DNA from: a virus
Strand: one strand, 5' to 3'
Virus record (IMG/VR): IMGVR_UViG_3300027534_000005
Span: 1-39,828 of that record
DNA: 39,828 nt
Shown here: piece by piece, positions 29,001 through 37,107 of the stretch
Numbering within the stretch: position 1 is the first letter of the stretch
Layout: each line of letters opens with the position of its first letter
The notes under the pieces: generated by a model
Databases searched by the model: none
Told to the model about the DNA's origin: nothing
What the model saw: only the letters and a program-made list of their open reading frames with translations
Position numbers and translations under genes: made by a program

Positions 29001-31423
29001 TTGTAAGCAGCATAAATAATGGATGTACCTACAATACCCTTTGATACGTTCTCAAGACCACGAGAAAGATAAGCAGCACCTTTGTCGTCACCTTGTTTCA
29101 GCATTGAAGCTCCACGAGCAACATCGATGGAGCCTTCAAATGCACCCATAGGACTGTGCTTATACGACCAAGACATAGCGTTAGCCATGAATCGTGGGAA
29201 CGGAGCAATGGTTGATCCAATAATTGGCATTGACTCAAGAAACTTCACACCGTAGAATAATGGTCCTTTGGTGGGCATCTTACTCATGGTAGCGGATAGT
29301 GCTTCATCTGTAGCGTTGTTTAACACATCGAAAGGTACGTTCTTATTCTGTGCAAGAATGTCGTACATATCAAGACCAACACGATTAAGCTGCTTTTCTA
29401 CGTTTGCCACAAAGATTGCTTTGCGGAAAAAAGCATCCTGTGCTACGTTAAGTGTATTGGCGTACTGTGAAATCTTCCACAGATCATCCGCACCTGATTC
29501 ACCTACCGTCCTCAAGATACGTTGACGTAATGCTGGTGAACTAGATAGTAGTGTGTCAGCTAATTCAGAAGACAAACCCTGCTGTCCAAGATAGAATGTT
29601 GTACGAACAGCATCGTCATAAACGGCTTTCATACCACCAGTGAAAGAACCCGTCAGGGGTTTACCTGTTGCCACTTCCGCAGCACTCTTACCTACACGAT
29701 ATAGTGCAGACTCAATAGCTTCAGACGCAGCCCCAATAGTAACAATACTGCCAGTTGAATATCCGTTACGAATAGTAGTGGATACCTGAGACACAAGCAA
29801 TGCTTTCAAGTTACGGTCTAGTTTTTGAGCGCCTTCGTAGAGCCAATTGAATGAATCAACCAACGCATTCCTGTCACCGTACATGTCGTCAACTTCTTTA
29901 GCAGCTTTCTTGTCAAGCTTCTTCAGGGTGTTCTGAAGACGGGCCAGCACAGAATAAGCCTGCAACGTTCTACCAGCATCACCAACAGTGGTACGGTTCA
30001 TCCGTGCAAACTCTTCGGCAGTAATACCAGCCTGAGCTAGAGAGTCTTCCAAAACAGTGTTGTCGATCTTATCGATGTTAATGAAGACATTCTTCACCGC
30101 ATCACTAATCTTCTGGTCTGCTTGTGGTGCCAGATCAGGAACACGTTCCCAAACCTCTTTAGCTACCTGTGCCGCCTTACTGTTTATATCGTTGCGTATT
30201 TGCATCTCAGCAACAGAGGTAGGCTTGCCTTCTTTGTCCAACAATGCACGACCTTCAAAGATGTCGTACTGGTCTTCCAATGCCTTCTCTGTTGGATCTT
30301 TAGCGGGTACGTCTACTTTAGGGGGAGGTGCTACTTTTGAAGATCTCTGATTTAATATCTCAGACAATTCAGGAACAGTGCCCTTACCAGCAACAGCTTT
30401 ACCACCCTTAATGAGCAGCGCAGTTTCACCGCTACCCAACACGGCACCAAGTGCGGCAGATGCAGCAACACGACCAACACTAACACCGCTCTCAACTTTT
30501 TCACGAACAGCGTCAACGGATGGTGCATACTTCGCCTGATCTTCAGGTGACAGAGTAGGTAGGATTTCCTCAAGTTGTTTGAGTCTAGCGGCTTCACCAG
30601 TCAGTTCAATCTTTTGTTGAATGGTGTCAGAAGCAGCAGCACTCGTAGCCTCTATCGCTGGTACAGCAGCCAGCTTACCAGCAGTTGTTTTAACAGCTTG
30701 CTTGACACCAGCCTTTGTTGCTTCCTTCATGAAAGCAGAGGTGGCAATTTTACCTGCGCCTAATGAAATAGCCGTAGTTGGATCGCTGATAATGCTACCA
30801 AGAACATCAAAGACTGGTTTAGTACCCTTCTGTCCATCTTTGCTGAAGTAACTGGCTGTGTTATCAAACAGATCGTATGCTTCTTTAGCTTTGATCTTAT
30901 CTTCGTCACTGGCTTTATTCAGGTATTGAAGCTCCTGTGTTGCAGAAATCAAATTTCCTGTACCGACCATACGCATATGGGTTGCCCAGCGTTTAGTATA
31001 GTCCTCTGCAGATTCACCAGCAACAGGTTGACCAGCCTCACCAAACCGCGAAGTGGCATACTGCACAATTTTCTTGATGTTCTCAGGATCACTGTACAAC
31101 TGTTCAAACGGAATCTCTTTTGCTTTCTTGCTTTGACGCTCAGTTTCCTGACGCATCAATGCTGGACCAGCCGCTTCAAGGACGTTGAAACTTTGAGACT
31201 GCTCTGGTTTCGCAGGCACAGGAGACTGCTGTTGCTGCATAGCCATACGTTCAATTTGCTGTGGCGTAGGCTGAGTAGGCTGAGTAGGCTGAGTAGGCTG
31301 AGTAGGCTGAGTAGGCTGAGACATCTTAGGCAACTTCTTCAAAGCCTGTGCTATCTCCTCCTTTGACATTCCATCAGGAAATTCAACATTACCAACACCG
31401 ATGATTTCAATGATCTGAGCCAT
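26096..31423 (-). CDS. Giant virion/ejection-type protein, 1,775 aa
   Basis: The N-terminus MAQIIEIIGVGNVEFPDGMSKEEIAQAL is a short module seen at the start of large phage virion proteins; it is followed by six Pro-Thr-Gln units (about 36-52). Residues about 735-860 (PFPRFMANAMSWSYKHSPMG...IRAFWPFGPFMAMGDWL) resemble domains of large polyvalent/internal virion proteins. Around 1,485-1,600, KLWHGNTAAKIAPVKAKGF and GAPSFTSDLNLNAKADSFGG suggest an ADP-ribosyltransferase-like fold. The size and late position argue for an internal protein injected with the DNA. No lytic transglycosylase motif was recognised. There is no clear ribosome-binding site; the upstream stop is 8 bases away, so translation may be coupled. 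Confidence 0.85.
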   Translation of the reverse strand: MAQIIEIIGVGNVEFPDGMSKEEIAQALKKLPKMSQPTQPTQPTQPTQPTQPTPQQIERMAMQQQQSPVPAKPEQSQSFNVLEAAGPALMRQETERQSKKAKEIPFEQLYSDPENIKKIVQYATSRFGEAGQPVAGESAEDYTKRWATHMRMVGTGNLISATQELQYLNKASDEDKIKAKEAYDLFDNTASYFSKDGQKGTKPVFDVLGSIISDPTTAISLGAGKIATSAFMKEATKAGVKQAVKTTAGKLAAVPAIEATSAAASDTIQQKIELTGEAARLKQLEEILPTLSPEDQAKYAPSVDAVREKVESGVSVGRVAASAALGAVLGSGETALLIKGGKAVAGKGTVPELSEILNQRSSKVAPPPKVDVPAKDPTEKALEDQYDIFEGRALLDKEGKPTSVAEMQIRNDINSKAAQVAKEVWERVPDLAPQADQKISDAVKNVFINIDKIDNTVLEDSLAQAGITAEEFARMNRTTVGDAGRTLQAYSVLARLQNTLKKLDKKAAKEVDDMYGDRNALVDSFNWLYEGAQKLDRNLKALLVSQVSTTIRNGYSTGSIVTIGAASEAIESALYRVGKSAAEVATGKPLTGSFTGGMKAVYDDAVRTTFYLGQQGLSSELADTLLSSSPALRQRILRTVGESGADDLWKISQYANTLNVAQDAFFRKAIFVANVEKQLNRVGLDMYDILAQNKNVPFDVLNNATDEALSATMSKMPTKGPLFYGVKFLESMPIIGSTIAPFPRFMANAMSWSYKHSPMGAFEGSIDVARGASMLKQGDDKGAAYLSRGLENVSKGIVGTSIIYAAYKYRKENQDTDWFDVPNTDGSRVDIRAFWPFGPFMAMGDWLVKFENNRVDEFKIKELMEAVTGFKAPAGTYAWFGDQAADAAAKFVNGEGSDSNKLSTFFGEWAGEYFGRALVPAQQLSDIVGAIDRDETLPRDAYQIPKGEEGFGSSFKQQLMKRTPIVKQELPVYQPALREEASFNDSGPLKMLSGVVVKGRPNELEAEVERLNIDFRKVFTSTGDKVIDAAARKAMAPIITDTFNQVKNTDFYQSKSKDGQKIALQNLLNWAQKSAKQIATNEDIQSTLNQGEQSRIFAVNYGKLPPEVKRETAVLYKETTGLDLNETKDYMSALAIADVVRGSLKFATGGLAGKIVGEVTGKAVGTIAKKTSSDLLKEMQDAALKKADAEQPTTSAALDQTANMLMGKKPVLPKPAAKSKPMLPEEAAKPPEAPVLSQTEQALPTPPAQTIEAPKPSKAFADEDYTKGEEAMLEAYTPVQLENMKVFSPEEYANTLHSFTGQAKGLKYSEMPPPPFAKKADESLVDNIEYDIDGNEVSVNGIAVKPSKGADSMLDDELASFEADVVTEPLGKKTDGFDSGNLNFKIPELDMDEATMSQQKNYVKQRNDLLDSIRQYRTKEFSNIRKDESFDMFDDEVLGVLQGEFRAKFNREFNVASDKDVGMKLASSYQNKLDSLREQYKDVPDKKLWHGNTAAKIAPVKAKGFTSPQQSPKYHEELMVGAPSFTSDLNLNAKADSFGGTNPENILYTKMPYADYVFTRINMQPGAYDTKDLNTIARAINGSSTVVRPISLPRAGYFEKEDMMVEADKLRLSSGGKDMKSLIAPSNRDASPEMYNETAKRFNATLKNAVKTNSVTDAYTAYGGVRDLMSVINNMASNVSVKGGRGHQAATKLNSFFDKADKLSKIDELNKVANILDTAGAKQKAQTLRSFTKTLSNYGSNFGGDAVEEAGRIKELNAVFNAAEKLAKGGLATRR
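31265..31320 (-). repeat. 9-bp tandem repeat coding Pro-Thr-Gln
   Basis: CTGAGTAGG repeats about six times without change on the plus strand, coding PTQ units in the giant virion protein. Copy number can change without frameshift, so this is a likely length-variable linker. Confidence 0.9.
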
Positions 31424-31431
31424 ATTTTATA

Positions 31432-32814
31432 TTATTCAAAGTCTTGTTTGTCAGGATTCCAACGAAGTGTTGGTGTATTAGTTGGAGCGATTGTTGTTTT
31501 TGGAGTTGACTTCGATGTAACACCTCGCCCTGCTGCTGGTGTCGCTGCTGCTGGTGTCGCTGCTGCTGGTTTTGTCTTATTAGCAGCTGGCGCAGGCACA
31601 TCTGGAATCTCTGGTCGAATAGCCTTACCATTGTCATCAAACATAACACCTGTAGACAACAGCGCGTTCTTATGCATTTCGGACTTAGGAGTACCATCTG
31701 GTTTAGTGTACTCTTTAATCAGTGAATTAGCAGCAATAGCGTTGCCACGTTTGAACAATTCAGACTCACCCATCTCACGCAACGTCAAAGTAACATTACC
31801 ATCTCTATCGACCGATTTAATAAGTTTACCCGGTCCTAAGACGTTCTCAATGACTGAAGCACGAGAACGGGTTGCTGCTGTTATCAAATTACTCTGACTG
31901 ATTTTGTCAGCATCAGTTTTGTCACCCTTACTTGGTGCCGCCAACAATGCTTTGCGCTGCGCTAACAATGTTGCGGCAAGAGAAGCACCAACTGGATCTT
32001 TGTTTTTTTGCTTTTCTTGTATTTCATTGACCAGATCGGTTTGAATTTCTGCTTCAGTTTTCTTATTAGTTTTAAACAAAGACTCGGCAGCTACTACACG
32101 AGCAGCTTTAACCATGACGTTGTTGATTTTGTCTTTGTCACCAGAATCGGAAATATCAAATGCTTCTTTCTGAATGTTCTTTTTGATAACTTCAAGATCT
32201 TGCAACGATGTGAAATCAAACTCAGCCCCAGTAGCAATCTCAGGGCGCTTGAACCCACTGGCAGCACGAAGCTGCTCAATAGAAACACCCATAGCCTTTG
32301 CTGTTTGCTCTTCTGCTTTAGAGCCTGCACGAGCAGAAGCGCGGCTACGCAATGTACCGATACCGAACAACCCTTCTGACTTAGCAGTTTCGATTGTCGA
32401 TGGTTCTCCTTCAGTATCACGTGCTACAACTGGCAACTCTGTCAGCTTTTTCACTTGCTCTAATGCGGTCAACCCTGAAGGATTGTCCTGTTTGATCTTG
32501 ACAACGTCTTTCACTTTGATGCTACCGGGATTGGTCTTAACCAAATCAGCAACAGCACTCATGTAAGTTTTGTTAGTGGCTGCAGCAAACAGTTCGTCTT
32601 GTGTAGCAGTTGGATCGTTCTCTTGCAACAACTTGATGTTCTCAGACAACTCTGTCGACATCTTACGGTTCTCAGCCTGCACCTTGTCGTACTGTTCCTT
32701 CAAAGCTTTGACACCATAGGTAGCAGCCACAGCCGCTTGCTTCTCATCTTCCTTGAGAGTCTCTGTGATGTTCTCAGCAGCACCTGCCACAAATGAGCTA
32801 AATCGAAATCCCAT
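31432..32814 (-). CDS. Virion-associated protein, probable internal/structural, 460 aa
   Basis: ATG shares a base with the preceding stop (TAATG), with GGAG 9 bases upstream. Largely helical and charged, with possible coiled coils in residues 20-70 (KEDEKQAAVAATYGVKALKEQYDKVQAENRKMSTEL). The C-terminus is low complexity (PAAATPAAATPAAG, about 418-432). Position between small structural proteins and the giant protein suggests an internal virion protein. Not recognised as a specific family. Confidence 0.75.
   Translation of the reverse strand: MGFRFSSFVAGAAENITETLKEDEKQAAVAATYGVKALKEQYDKVQAENRKMSTELSENIKLLQENDPTATQDELFAAATNKTYMSAVADLVKTNPGSIKVKDVVKIKQDNPSGLTALEQVKKLTELPVVARDTEGEPSTIETAKSEGLFGIGTLRSRASARAGSKAEEQTAKAMGVSIEQLRAASGFKRPEIATGAEFDFTSLQDLEVIKKNIQKEAFDISDSGDKDKINNVMVKAARVVAAESLFKTNKKTEAEIQTDLVNEIQEKQKNKDPVGASLAATLLAQRKALLAAPSKGDKTDADKISQSNLITAATRSRASVIENVLGPGKLIKSVDRDGNVTLTLREMGESELFKRGNAIAANSLIKEYTKPDGTPKSEMHKNALLSTGVMFDDNGKAIRPEIPDVPAPAANKTKPAAATPAAATPAAGRGVTSKSTPKTTIAPTNTPTLRWNPDKQDFE
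31531..31570 (-). repeat. 15-bp tandem repeat (Ala/Thr/Pro coding)
   Basis: TGCTGCTGGTGTCGC occurs twice in a row followed by a partial third copy. It codes PAAAT-type units in the C-terminal linker of the 460-aa protein and keeps reading frame. Confidence 0.85.
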
Positions 32815-33308
32815 TACATATTCTCCATCTTGTTCTTACGAGCCATTAAACCAGATAGCATAGGCTCAGACGGTTCTTCAACAACTTCTGCGGGGGTTTC
32901 TTTAGCTTTCTGCAAAGCTTTACGAATCACACGAGCAGGAACGATATCATCGTCTGGATCTTTTTCAAACACTTCATATTCAACACCGTGTATCTCAGCC
33001 AATGTCACCAGCATTTCGATGATGACAGGAGTGACCAAGATACCAGCATCAATTGTGTGTACATTACTAGCAACACCAGTAAGCATCATAGCGTTAGCAA
33101 GGGCAGCAATAGGTACACCAGTCTCTAACACATCCAACATACTGTTGATTGTGCGTGGATTGGTTAATGTACTAATGTAACGCTGAGCTATCTCTTCAAC
33201 CTTTACAAGTTGAGGAGGAGTATTCCAAGGTGTCGAGCGAGGACTATCGGTGAAGGAAATACCGGGAGGTACTGGTTTAATAAAGTCTATGGTTGTCATC
33301 TTAGCCAT
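32814..33308 (-). CDS. Conserved phage structural-region protein, 164 aa
   Basis: Start at ATG 33308, with AAAGGGA about 8 bases upstream. The N-half is Pro-rich (MAKMTTIDFIKPVPPGISFTDSPRSTPWNTPPQLV). The middle has a long nonpolar stretch (VPIAALANAMMLTGVASNVHTIDAGILVTPVIIEMLVTLAEIHG), and the C-terminus is charged. I recognise the layout from late regions of environmental phages, function unknown. Confidence 0.75.
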   Translation of the reverse strand: MAKMTTIDFIKPVPPGISFTDSPRSTPWNTPPQLVKVEEIAQRYISTLTNPRTINSMLDVLETGVPIAALANAMMLTGVASNVHTIDAGILVTPVIIEMLVTLAEIHGVEYEVFEKDPDDDIVPARVIRKALQKAKETPAEVVEEPSEPMLSGLMARKNKMENM

Positions 33309-33507
33309 TTAACATTCCCTTTCGTTCTTGTCGAATGCTATACACCATGTTAGCGATGACATCCATTTCAGTCTTTGGTTTCTCTTCAGATGTGAGAGGT
33401 TTTGATGGTGTAAGTAAGCCTTTGTTCTTAGAAGACTTAGTAGGCTTTTCTTCTTTCGACGCGATCATCGCCTCAATCTTTGTCATGTAGCTTTTGATGT
33501 GTTCCAT
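33301..33507 (-). CDS. Small basic hypothetical protein, 68 aa
   Basis: AAAAGGTAATGT precedes the ATG. Lys/Ser/Pro-rich (KEEKPTKSSKNKGLLTPSKPLTSEEKPK), probably disordered in the middle, with a helical C-terminal end (VIANMVYSIRQERKGML). Overlaps the next gene by 8 bases. Role unknown. Confidence 0.68.
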   Translation of the reverse strand: MEHIKSYMTKIEAMIASKEEKPTKSSKNKGLLTPSKPLTSEEKPKTEMDVIANMVYSIRQERKGMLNG

Positions 33508-33510
33508 ACA

Positions 33511-35856
33511 TTACCTTTTAATTCCAAATACAGACTTGATGTCATTAACAGTAATGTTCTTAGCAATTTCAGTGAAGAGACTACCAATGGCTTTACTATT
33601 ATCACCGTCAGCCTTGATGTTAGCAACATCTTTCTGAATAGAAGCAATAGCCAAGTTAGAGATGCGATCTTTAGCGCTCTCACCAGTCTTCCAAGAATAC
33701 GACAACAAATCCCTGTAGGTCTGACTCTGTTGAGCGTAGGTAGAAGCAGACAAGTCTGTAGCGTTCTTTGCATTCACAGCATTGGCTGCATTGACTGCAG
33801 CAGTATTAGCTGTAGAAACATCAGCCAAGATTTTAGCATTGGCTACGTTAATCTCAGCAGACATGCGTGAATTAAATTCAGCACGATCATTCTTCTCTTG
33901 AGCGTTAAACTTGATGAGTTCGTTGGCAGCATCCATGTTAGCCAAGCTTATCTTATTCTTCTCAGAAGCATTGAACTGGTTAGCTGTCAAAGCCAATGTA
34001 GCATTAACCTTGGCAATATCGTTAGCGTTGGTGGCATTGGTCAATGAAGCAGCATTAGCTGCAGATGCATCAGACAAGATAGACTGTGCAATTTGCTGAC
34101 TCTTCAACACAGCCATCTGCTGCTTATTATCCAAGTTCTTCAAATCTGTTGCCAAGAAAGCCTGAGCATTCTGCACAGCAGTTTGCTGACGAGCATTCAA
34201 GTTTGCCATGTCCATCGAAGCAATGGTGGCTGCGTTGGCTAGGACCGTTTGTTGTGAAGCATTCAAGTTGGCAATACCAATATCCTTCATCAACTGAGAA
34301 TTATTCAAAGCAGCTTGTTGTGCTGCAGTAAATGTGGTGTTGAGGTTTTCAGCAATACGAGCAGCATTCAACACAGCAGCCTGTTGTTTATTATCCAACA
34401 CCTTACCCTGCATAGCGGCTTCAATCTGAGCATTAGCCAAAGCTGTTTGCTGACGGTTAGAAGTGTTGCTAATGTCCACTTGCACTTGCATAGAACTGTT
34501 ATGCAAAGCAGCCTGTTGCAAGTTGTTCAGGTTGATGTTGGCTTGTTCAGCGTAACGAGCAGCATTAACAACTGCAGCTTGCTGTTGGTTGGACAAGTTC
34601 TGTCCCTGCAAGGTAGCTCTGATCTGTGTGTTAGCCAACATAGTCTGTTGCATGTTGCTGAGGTTTTGACTCTGCAAAGCAAACGAGTTGGTGGCGTTGG
34701 TAAGACGGGCTTGCTGTTCATTAGACAGATTCTGCAAAGACAAACCCTGCTGTGCAGCAGCGTTAGCCAACGAAACCTGCTGACGGTTGTTCAGGTTCTG
34801 CATACCCATCTGCTGGAACACTTGAGCGTCCTGTACAGCAATAGGCAGGGCACTCTCCATAGCGGCTTGGAAGATTGCTGTAGCAGCCATAGAGCTACCA
34901 CCCAAGCCTCGTGCAGCCATAGCAGCGTTAGCACCACGAATAGCACCAGCAGCCCATGCAGGGGTGGCACCATCGTCAAAGCTCTTCATCAGCTCAGACA
35001 ACTGACCTTGCACTGTAGACATGGCATCAACGTTGCCCTGTGCAGCTTCTGCCAAGGTGCCAGCATCCACTGTAAATTTATCCAGCTTTGCTGCCACCAT
35101 CTTAGCGTCAGGAGCAAGACCTGCAGCAGTGATTGCTGTAGCCTGTGCCATGTCACGCTCTGCAATTTGAGCAGGTTTGACAAGCTCGTTAGCCTGCACT
35201 TGTCCCTGTGCAGCCTTTACAGCTGCAGGTGATTTAGTCTGTGCAGCCTCTGCTGTAATAGTGGGGACTTCGGTGACAGCTTCAACCATTTCACCAGCCT
35301 GTGTCTTACGCTCTTTTGCAACAACAGGTACGACTGCTGACTTGTCGACAGTCTGTGCTGTAGCTATCGCACCTTTAGACACTGTGCCTTGTTCTGCTTC
35401 AGCGAGAGAACCTTCAGAGACAGTGCCTGTGGCTGCAGTTTGACCAGCTTGTGCTGTTTTAATAGCACCTTGCGTAGTTTGTGCGGTGGCATTAGTTGAT
35501 TTAACAGGTGCGGGAGCAGATACACCAGCAGCTTGTGTAACCTGTACAGGTGATGCAGTGACAGCATCACCTGTGACTGGTGTTTTCACAGTCATGCCGG
35601 GAGTGATTTTAGTCTCTTCAGCTTTGTAGGTTGTAGCAGTAGGTGCTTTAGGAACAGCACCACCTTCAGCAAACTTCTTAGGCTGCACAACACCGCCCTT
35701 AGCCATACGCTCCACAAACTTAGAAGTGATAGCGCTATACTTCTGAGCGTCAGAAGGTGACGAAGCAAGGAAGTCGTCGAAGCCCTGCATAGGACCGTCA
35801 TATCCCATCTTACGTGCAACGATTTCCTTTTGTTTTGATGTGAAGCTCTTATCCAT
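33511..35856 (-). CDS. Virion-associated repeat protein, 781 aa
   Basis: ATG after AATAGGAAACAAT. Residues 1-60 are a distinct basic head; about 60-240 are Ala/Thr/Gln/Val-rich low complexity. The part near 240-350 includes DGATPAWAAGAIRGANAAMAARGLGGSSMAATAIFQAAMESA, a block seen in large phage structural proteins. Residues about 354-593 consist of eleven 22-residue units (NLxNxQQxxLxNA...). The C-terminal part is again Asn/Ala-rich and helical. Likely an internal or tail-associated structural protein; it might act as a rod or fibre-like element. Not assigned to a named family. Confidence 0.82.
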   Translation of the reverse strand: MDKSFTSKQKEIVARKMGYDGPMQGFDDFLASSPSDAQKYSAITSKFVERMAKGGVVQPKKFAEGGAVPKAPTATTYKAEETKITPGMTVKTPVTGDAVTASPVQVTQAAGVSAPAPVKSTNATAQTTQGAIKTAQAGQTAATGTVSEGSLAEAEQGTVSKGAIATAQTVDKSAVVPVVAKERKTQAGEMVEAVTEVPTITAEAAQTKSPAAVKAAQGQVQANELVKPAQIAERDMAQATAITAAGLAPDAKMVAAKLDKFTVDAGTLAEAAQGNVDAMSTVQGQLSELMKSFDDGATPAWAAGAIRGANAAMAARGLGGSSMAATAIFQAAMESALPIAVQDAQVFQQMGMQNLNNRQQVSLANAAAQQGLSLQNLSNEQQARLTNATNSFALQSQNLSNMQQTMLANTQIRATLQGQNLSNQQQAAVVNAARYAEQANINLNNLQQAALHNSSMQVQVDISNTSNRQQTALANAQIEAAMQGKVLDNKQQAAVLNAARIAENLNTTFTAAQQAALNNSQLMKDIGIANLNASQQTVLANAATIASMDMANLNARQQTAVQNAQAFLATDLKNLDNKQQMAVLKSQQIAQSILSDASAANAASLTNATNANDIAKVNATLALTANQFNASEKNKISLANMDAANELIKFNAQEKNDRAEFNSRMSAEINVANAKILADVSTANTAAVNAANAVNAKNATDLSASTYAQQSQTYRDLLSYSWKTGESAKDRISNLAIASIQKDVANIKADGDNSKAIGSLFTEIAKNITVNDIKSVFGIKR
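34078..34797 (-). repeat. Eleven 66-bp coding repeats (22 residues each)
   Basis: Consecutive units begin NLNN, NLSN, NLSN, NLSN, NLNN, NTSN, VLDN, TFTA, NLNA, NLNA and NLDN, each followed by xQQ and an L/V-x-N-A core, with a constant 22-residue period. The DNA copies are diverged, so the constraint is on the protein. Confidence 0.9.
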
Positions 35857-35867
35857 ATTGTTTCCTA

Positions 35868-36332
35868 TTAAGCCACCAAACCGGGCAAGTACACAGTTTT
35901 ACCATCACGCTTCGTAGCTGTCATTACTTGTTTTTTCAAGTTGGCAGGGTCATATGATACATGCACCCAACCACTGTCAGGTACACCGGGTGTATAAAAC
36001 TCTAAAATCAATTGAGTGAATTGTAACTCATCACGGATGTATGCTGCCAGTTCTGCATTAGCAACACCGGGTATTTCGATGTCAGCAGCTTGACCTTTGC
36101 AATGATCACTGGTCTTGCTACCACCAACTGAAGCATTCACTTCTGGGCTTCGATAGCCGCTGTTAACTTTGACACCTCTATCGTAATGATCACGTACAGG
36201 CTGCAACACATTAACAGCCAATGACTGGAGAGCAGAGATAACGTCTTGTGTAGGAGCATTGTCGAGACCTTTGCGTAGAGCAGTTTCGCTTTGTGTCAGT
36301 TCGTTGAGAGTGAAGTTGGCTGTCAGTTTCAT
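35868..36332 (-). CDS. M15-type peptidase endolysin, 154 aa
   Basis: Zinc ligands are visible: SDHCKGQAADIEI with His77 and Asp84, and WVHVSY with His124, preceded by NSGYRSPEVN. This matches M15A peptidases that cut peptide bonds in peptidoglycan. There is no signal peptide or membrane helix, so a holin must release it from the cytoplasm. Its ATG overlaps the Rz stop (ATGA), placing it in the lysis cassette. Confidence 0.92.
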   Translation of the reverse strand: MKLTANFTLNELTQSETALRKGLDNAPTQDVISALQSLAVNVLQPVRDHYDRGVKVNSGYRSPEVNASVGGSKTSDHCKGQAADIEIPGVANAELAAYIRDELQFTQLILEFYTPGVPDSGWVHVSYDPANLKKQVMTATKRDGKTVYLPGLVA

Positions 36333-36784
36333 TTGGTACTTTCAGTAGTGGGCCAAGCATCAATCAAGGCTTTGGCATCAGCGGCGTGTCCGTCAGCTTT
36401 TTTCGCCATGTCTGTAAGAGCAGCGCTGCACTCTCCGAATACGGCTGCGAGGGTTGTGGTGTGGTCTCTAACGGAGGGGCAGGTAGCACTACTGACTTCA
36501 ACGGTGGTGCGACTGTGGTAGTCGCGCACCCAGTCAAGCTCAGAACGAGCACGAGCGGCAGCAGCAGCATTGGCAGCAGCGGTTTGTTGAGCCTTTTTGA
36601 GAGCATTGTCTTTCTTCTCCTGCAAGAGTATTGTTTGTTCCATAGCATCAGCAGTGGCCTGTGCAACAGCAGCATTGTGAGCAGCATGGATGTTGTCAAT
36701 CTCAGCGTTGAGTCGCCAACCATTGACAAGGAAGCCAACAGCAAAAGCTGTAGCAGCTACACCACCTGTGATGTATAAATTCAT
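36329..36784 (-). CDS. Rz: Rz-like i-spanin, 151 aa
   Basis: One N-terminal membrane segment (YITGGVAATAFAVGFLVNGW, residues 4-23), then a long helical Ala/Gln/Lys-rich periplasmic part (DNALKKAQQTAAANAAAAARARSELDWVRDYH) and a conserved-type end (CSAALTDMAKKADGHAADAKALIDAW). This is the inner-membrane spanin layout that bridges to the o-spanin to fuse inner and outer membranes. The o-spanin gene is embedded in another frame (36364-36606). Confidence 0.87.
   Translation of the reverse strand: MNLYITGGVAATAFAVGFLVNGWRLNAEIDNIHAAHNAAVAQATADAMEQTILLQEKKDNALKKAQQTAAANAAAAARARSELDWVRDYHSRTTVEVSSATCPSVRDHTTTLAAVFGECSAALTDMAKKADGHAADAKALIDAWPTTESTK
36364..36606 (-). CDS. Rz1: Rz1-like o-spanin lipoprotein, 80 aa, embedded in Rz
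   Basis: In a different frame of the Rz gene, ATG 36606 follows AGGAG with a 10-base spacer. The peptide starts MLSKRLNKPLLP, then a hydrophobic stretch and LSLTGC (lipobox, Cys27), then a Pro-rich segment (APPLKSVVLPAPPLETTPQPSQP). Lipobox plus Pro-rich body nested in Rz is the defining o-spanin arrangement. The mature protein would be about 54 residues, anchored in the outer membrane. Confidence 0.88.
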   Translation of the reverse strand: MLSKRLNKPLLPMLLLPLVLVLSLTGCATTTVAPPLKSVVLPAPPLETTPQPSQPYSESAALLLQTWRKKLTDTPLMPKP

Positions 36785-37107
36785 TCTGACATCTTCCCAC
36801 GAATGTAGGCAGTAGCAGCCATGAATGCAACAACGATGGTGCCCATAGCAGCACAGAACGTAGTAGCCAATCCCATTACAGCATCAACCTTTGCAAGCTC
36901 TACAAATGGAAGCAGCATCAACACTACGGTGATGAACGGAAGAAACAAAGCAAACCACGCCATCACTCGCTGTTGATCAGCAAGCTTGTCCATGTTGTCG
37001 ATCTGCATCATCCGTTCAGATCTGTTGAGTTCTTCGTCAGTGACAACACCATCGTGGTTGATGTCAAACTGATTGTAATGTGAATCTTTCTCAAGAGTCT
37101 TTGTCAT
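36781..37107 (-). CDS. EF-hand-like membrane protein, holin candidate, 108 aa
   Basis: Start set at ATG 37107, overlapping the previous stop (ATGA); the longer version would add a His-run from a GAT repeat and is rejected. Residues about 15-27 read DINHDGVVTDEEL, a calcium-loop-like DxNxDG motif. Two hydrophobic segments follow (VMAWFALFLPFITVVLMLLPFV and VMGLATTFCAAMGTIVVAFMAATAY). Its place beside Rz and the endolysin makes it the best holin candidate, though this is positional inference. Confidence 0.72.
   Translation of the reverse strand: MTKTLEKDSHYNQFDINHDGVVTDEELNRSERMMQIDNMDKLADQQRVMAWFALFLPFITVVLMLLPFVELAKVDAVMGLATTFCAAMGTIVVAFMAATAYIRGKMSE

Noticed and set aside
34078-34797. CRISPR-like array from regularly spaced repeats
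   Set aside because: The 66-bp periodic units are diverged at DNA level, in frame and coding; there are no constant repeats with unique spacers.
34315-35232. 305-aa plus-strand open frame opposite the repeat virion protein
   Set aside because: It is an antisense shadow: Cys/Ser/Leu/His-rich composition, mirrors the repeats and has no ribosome-binding site.
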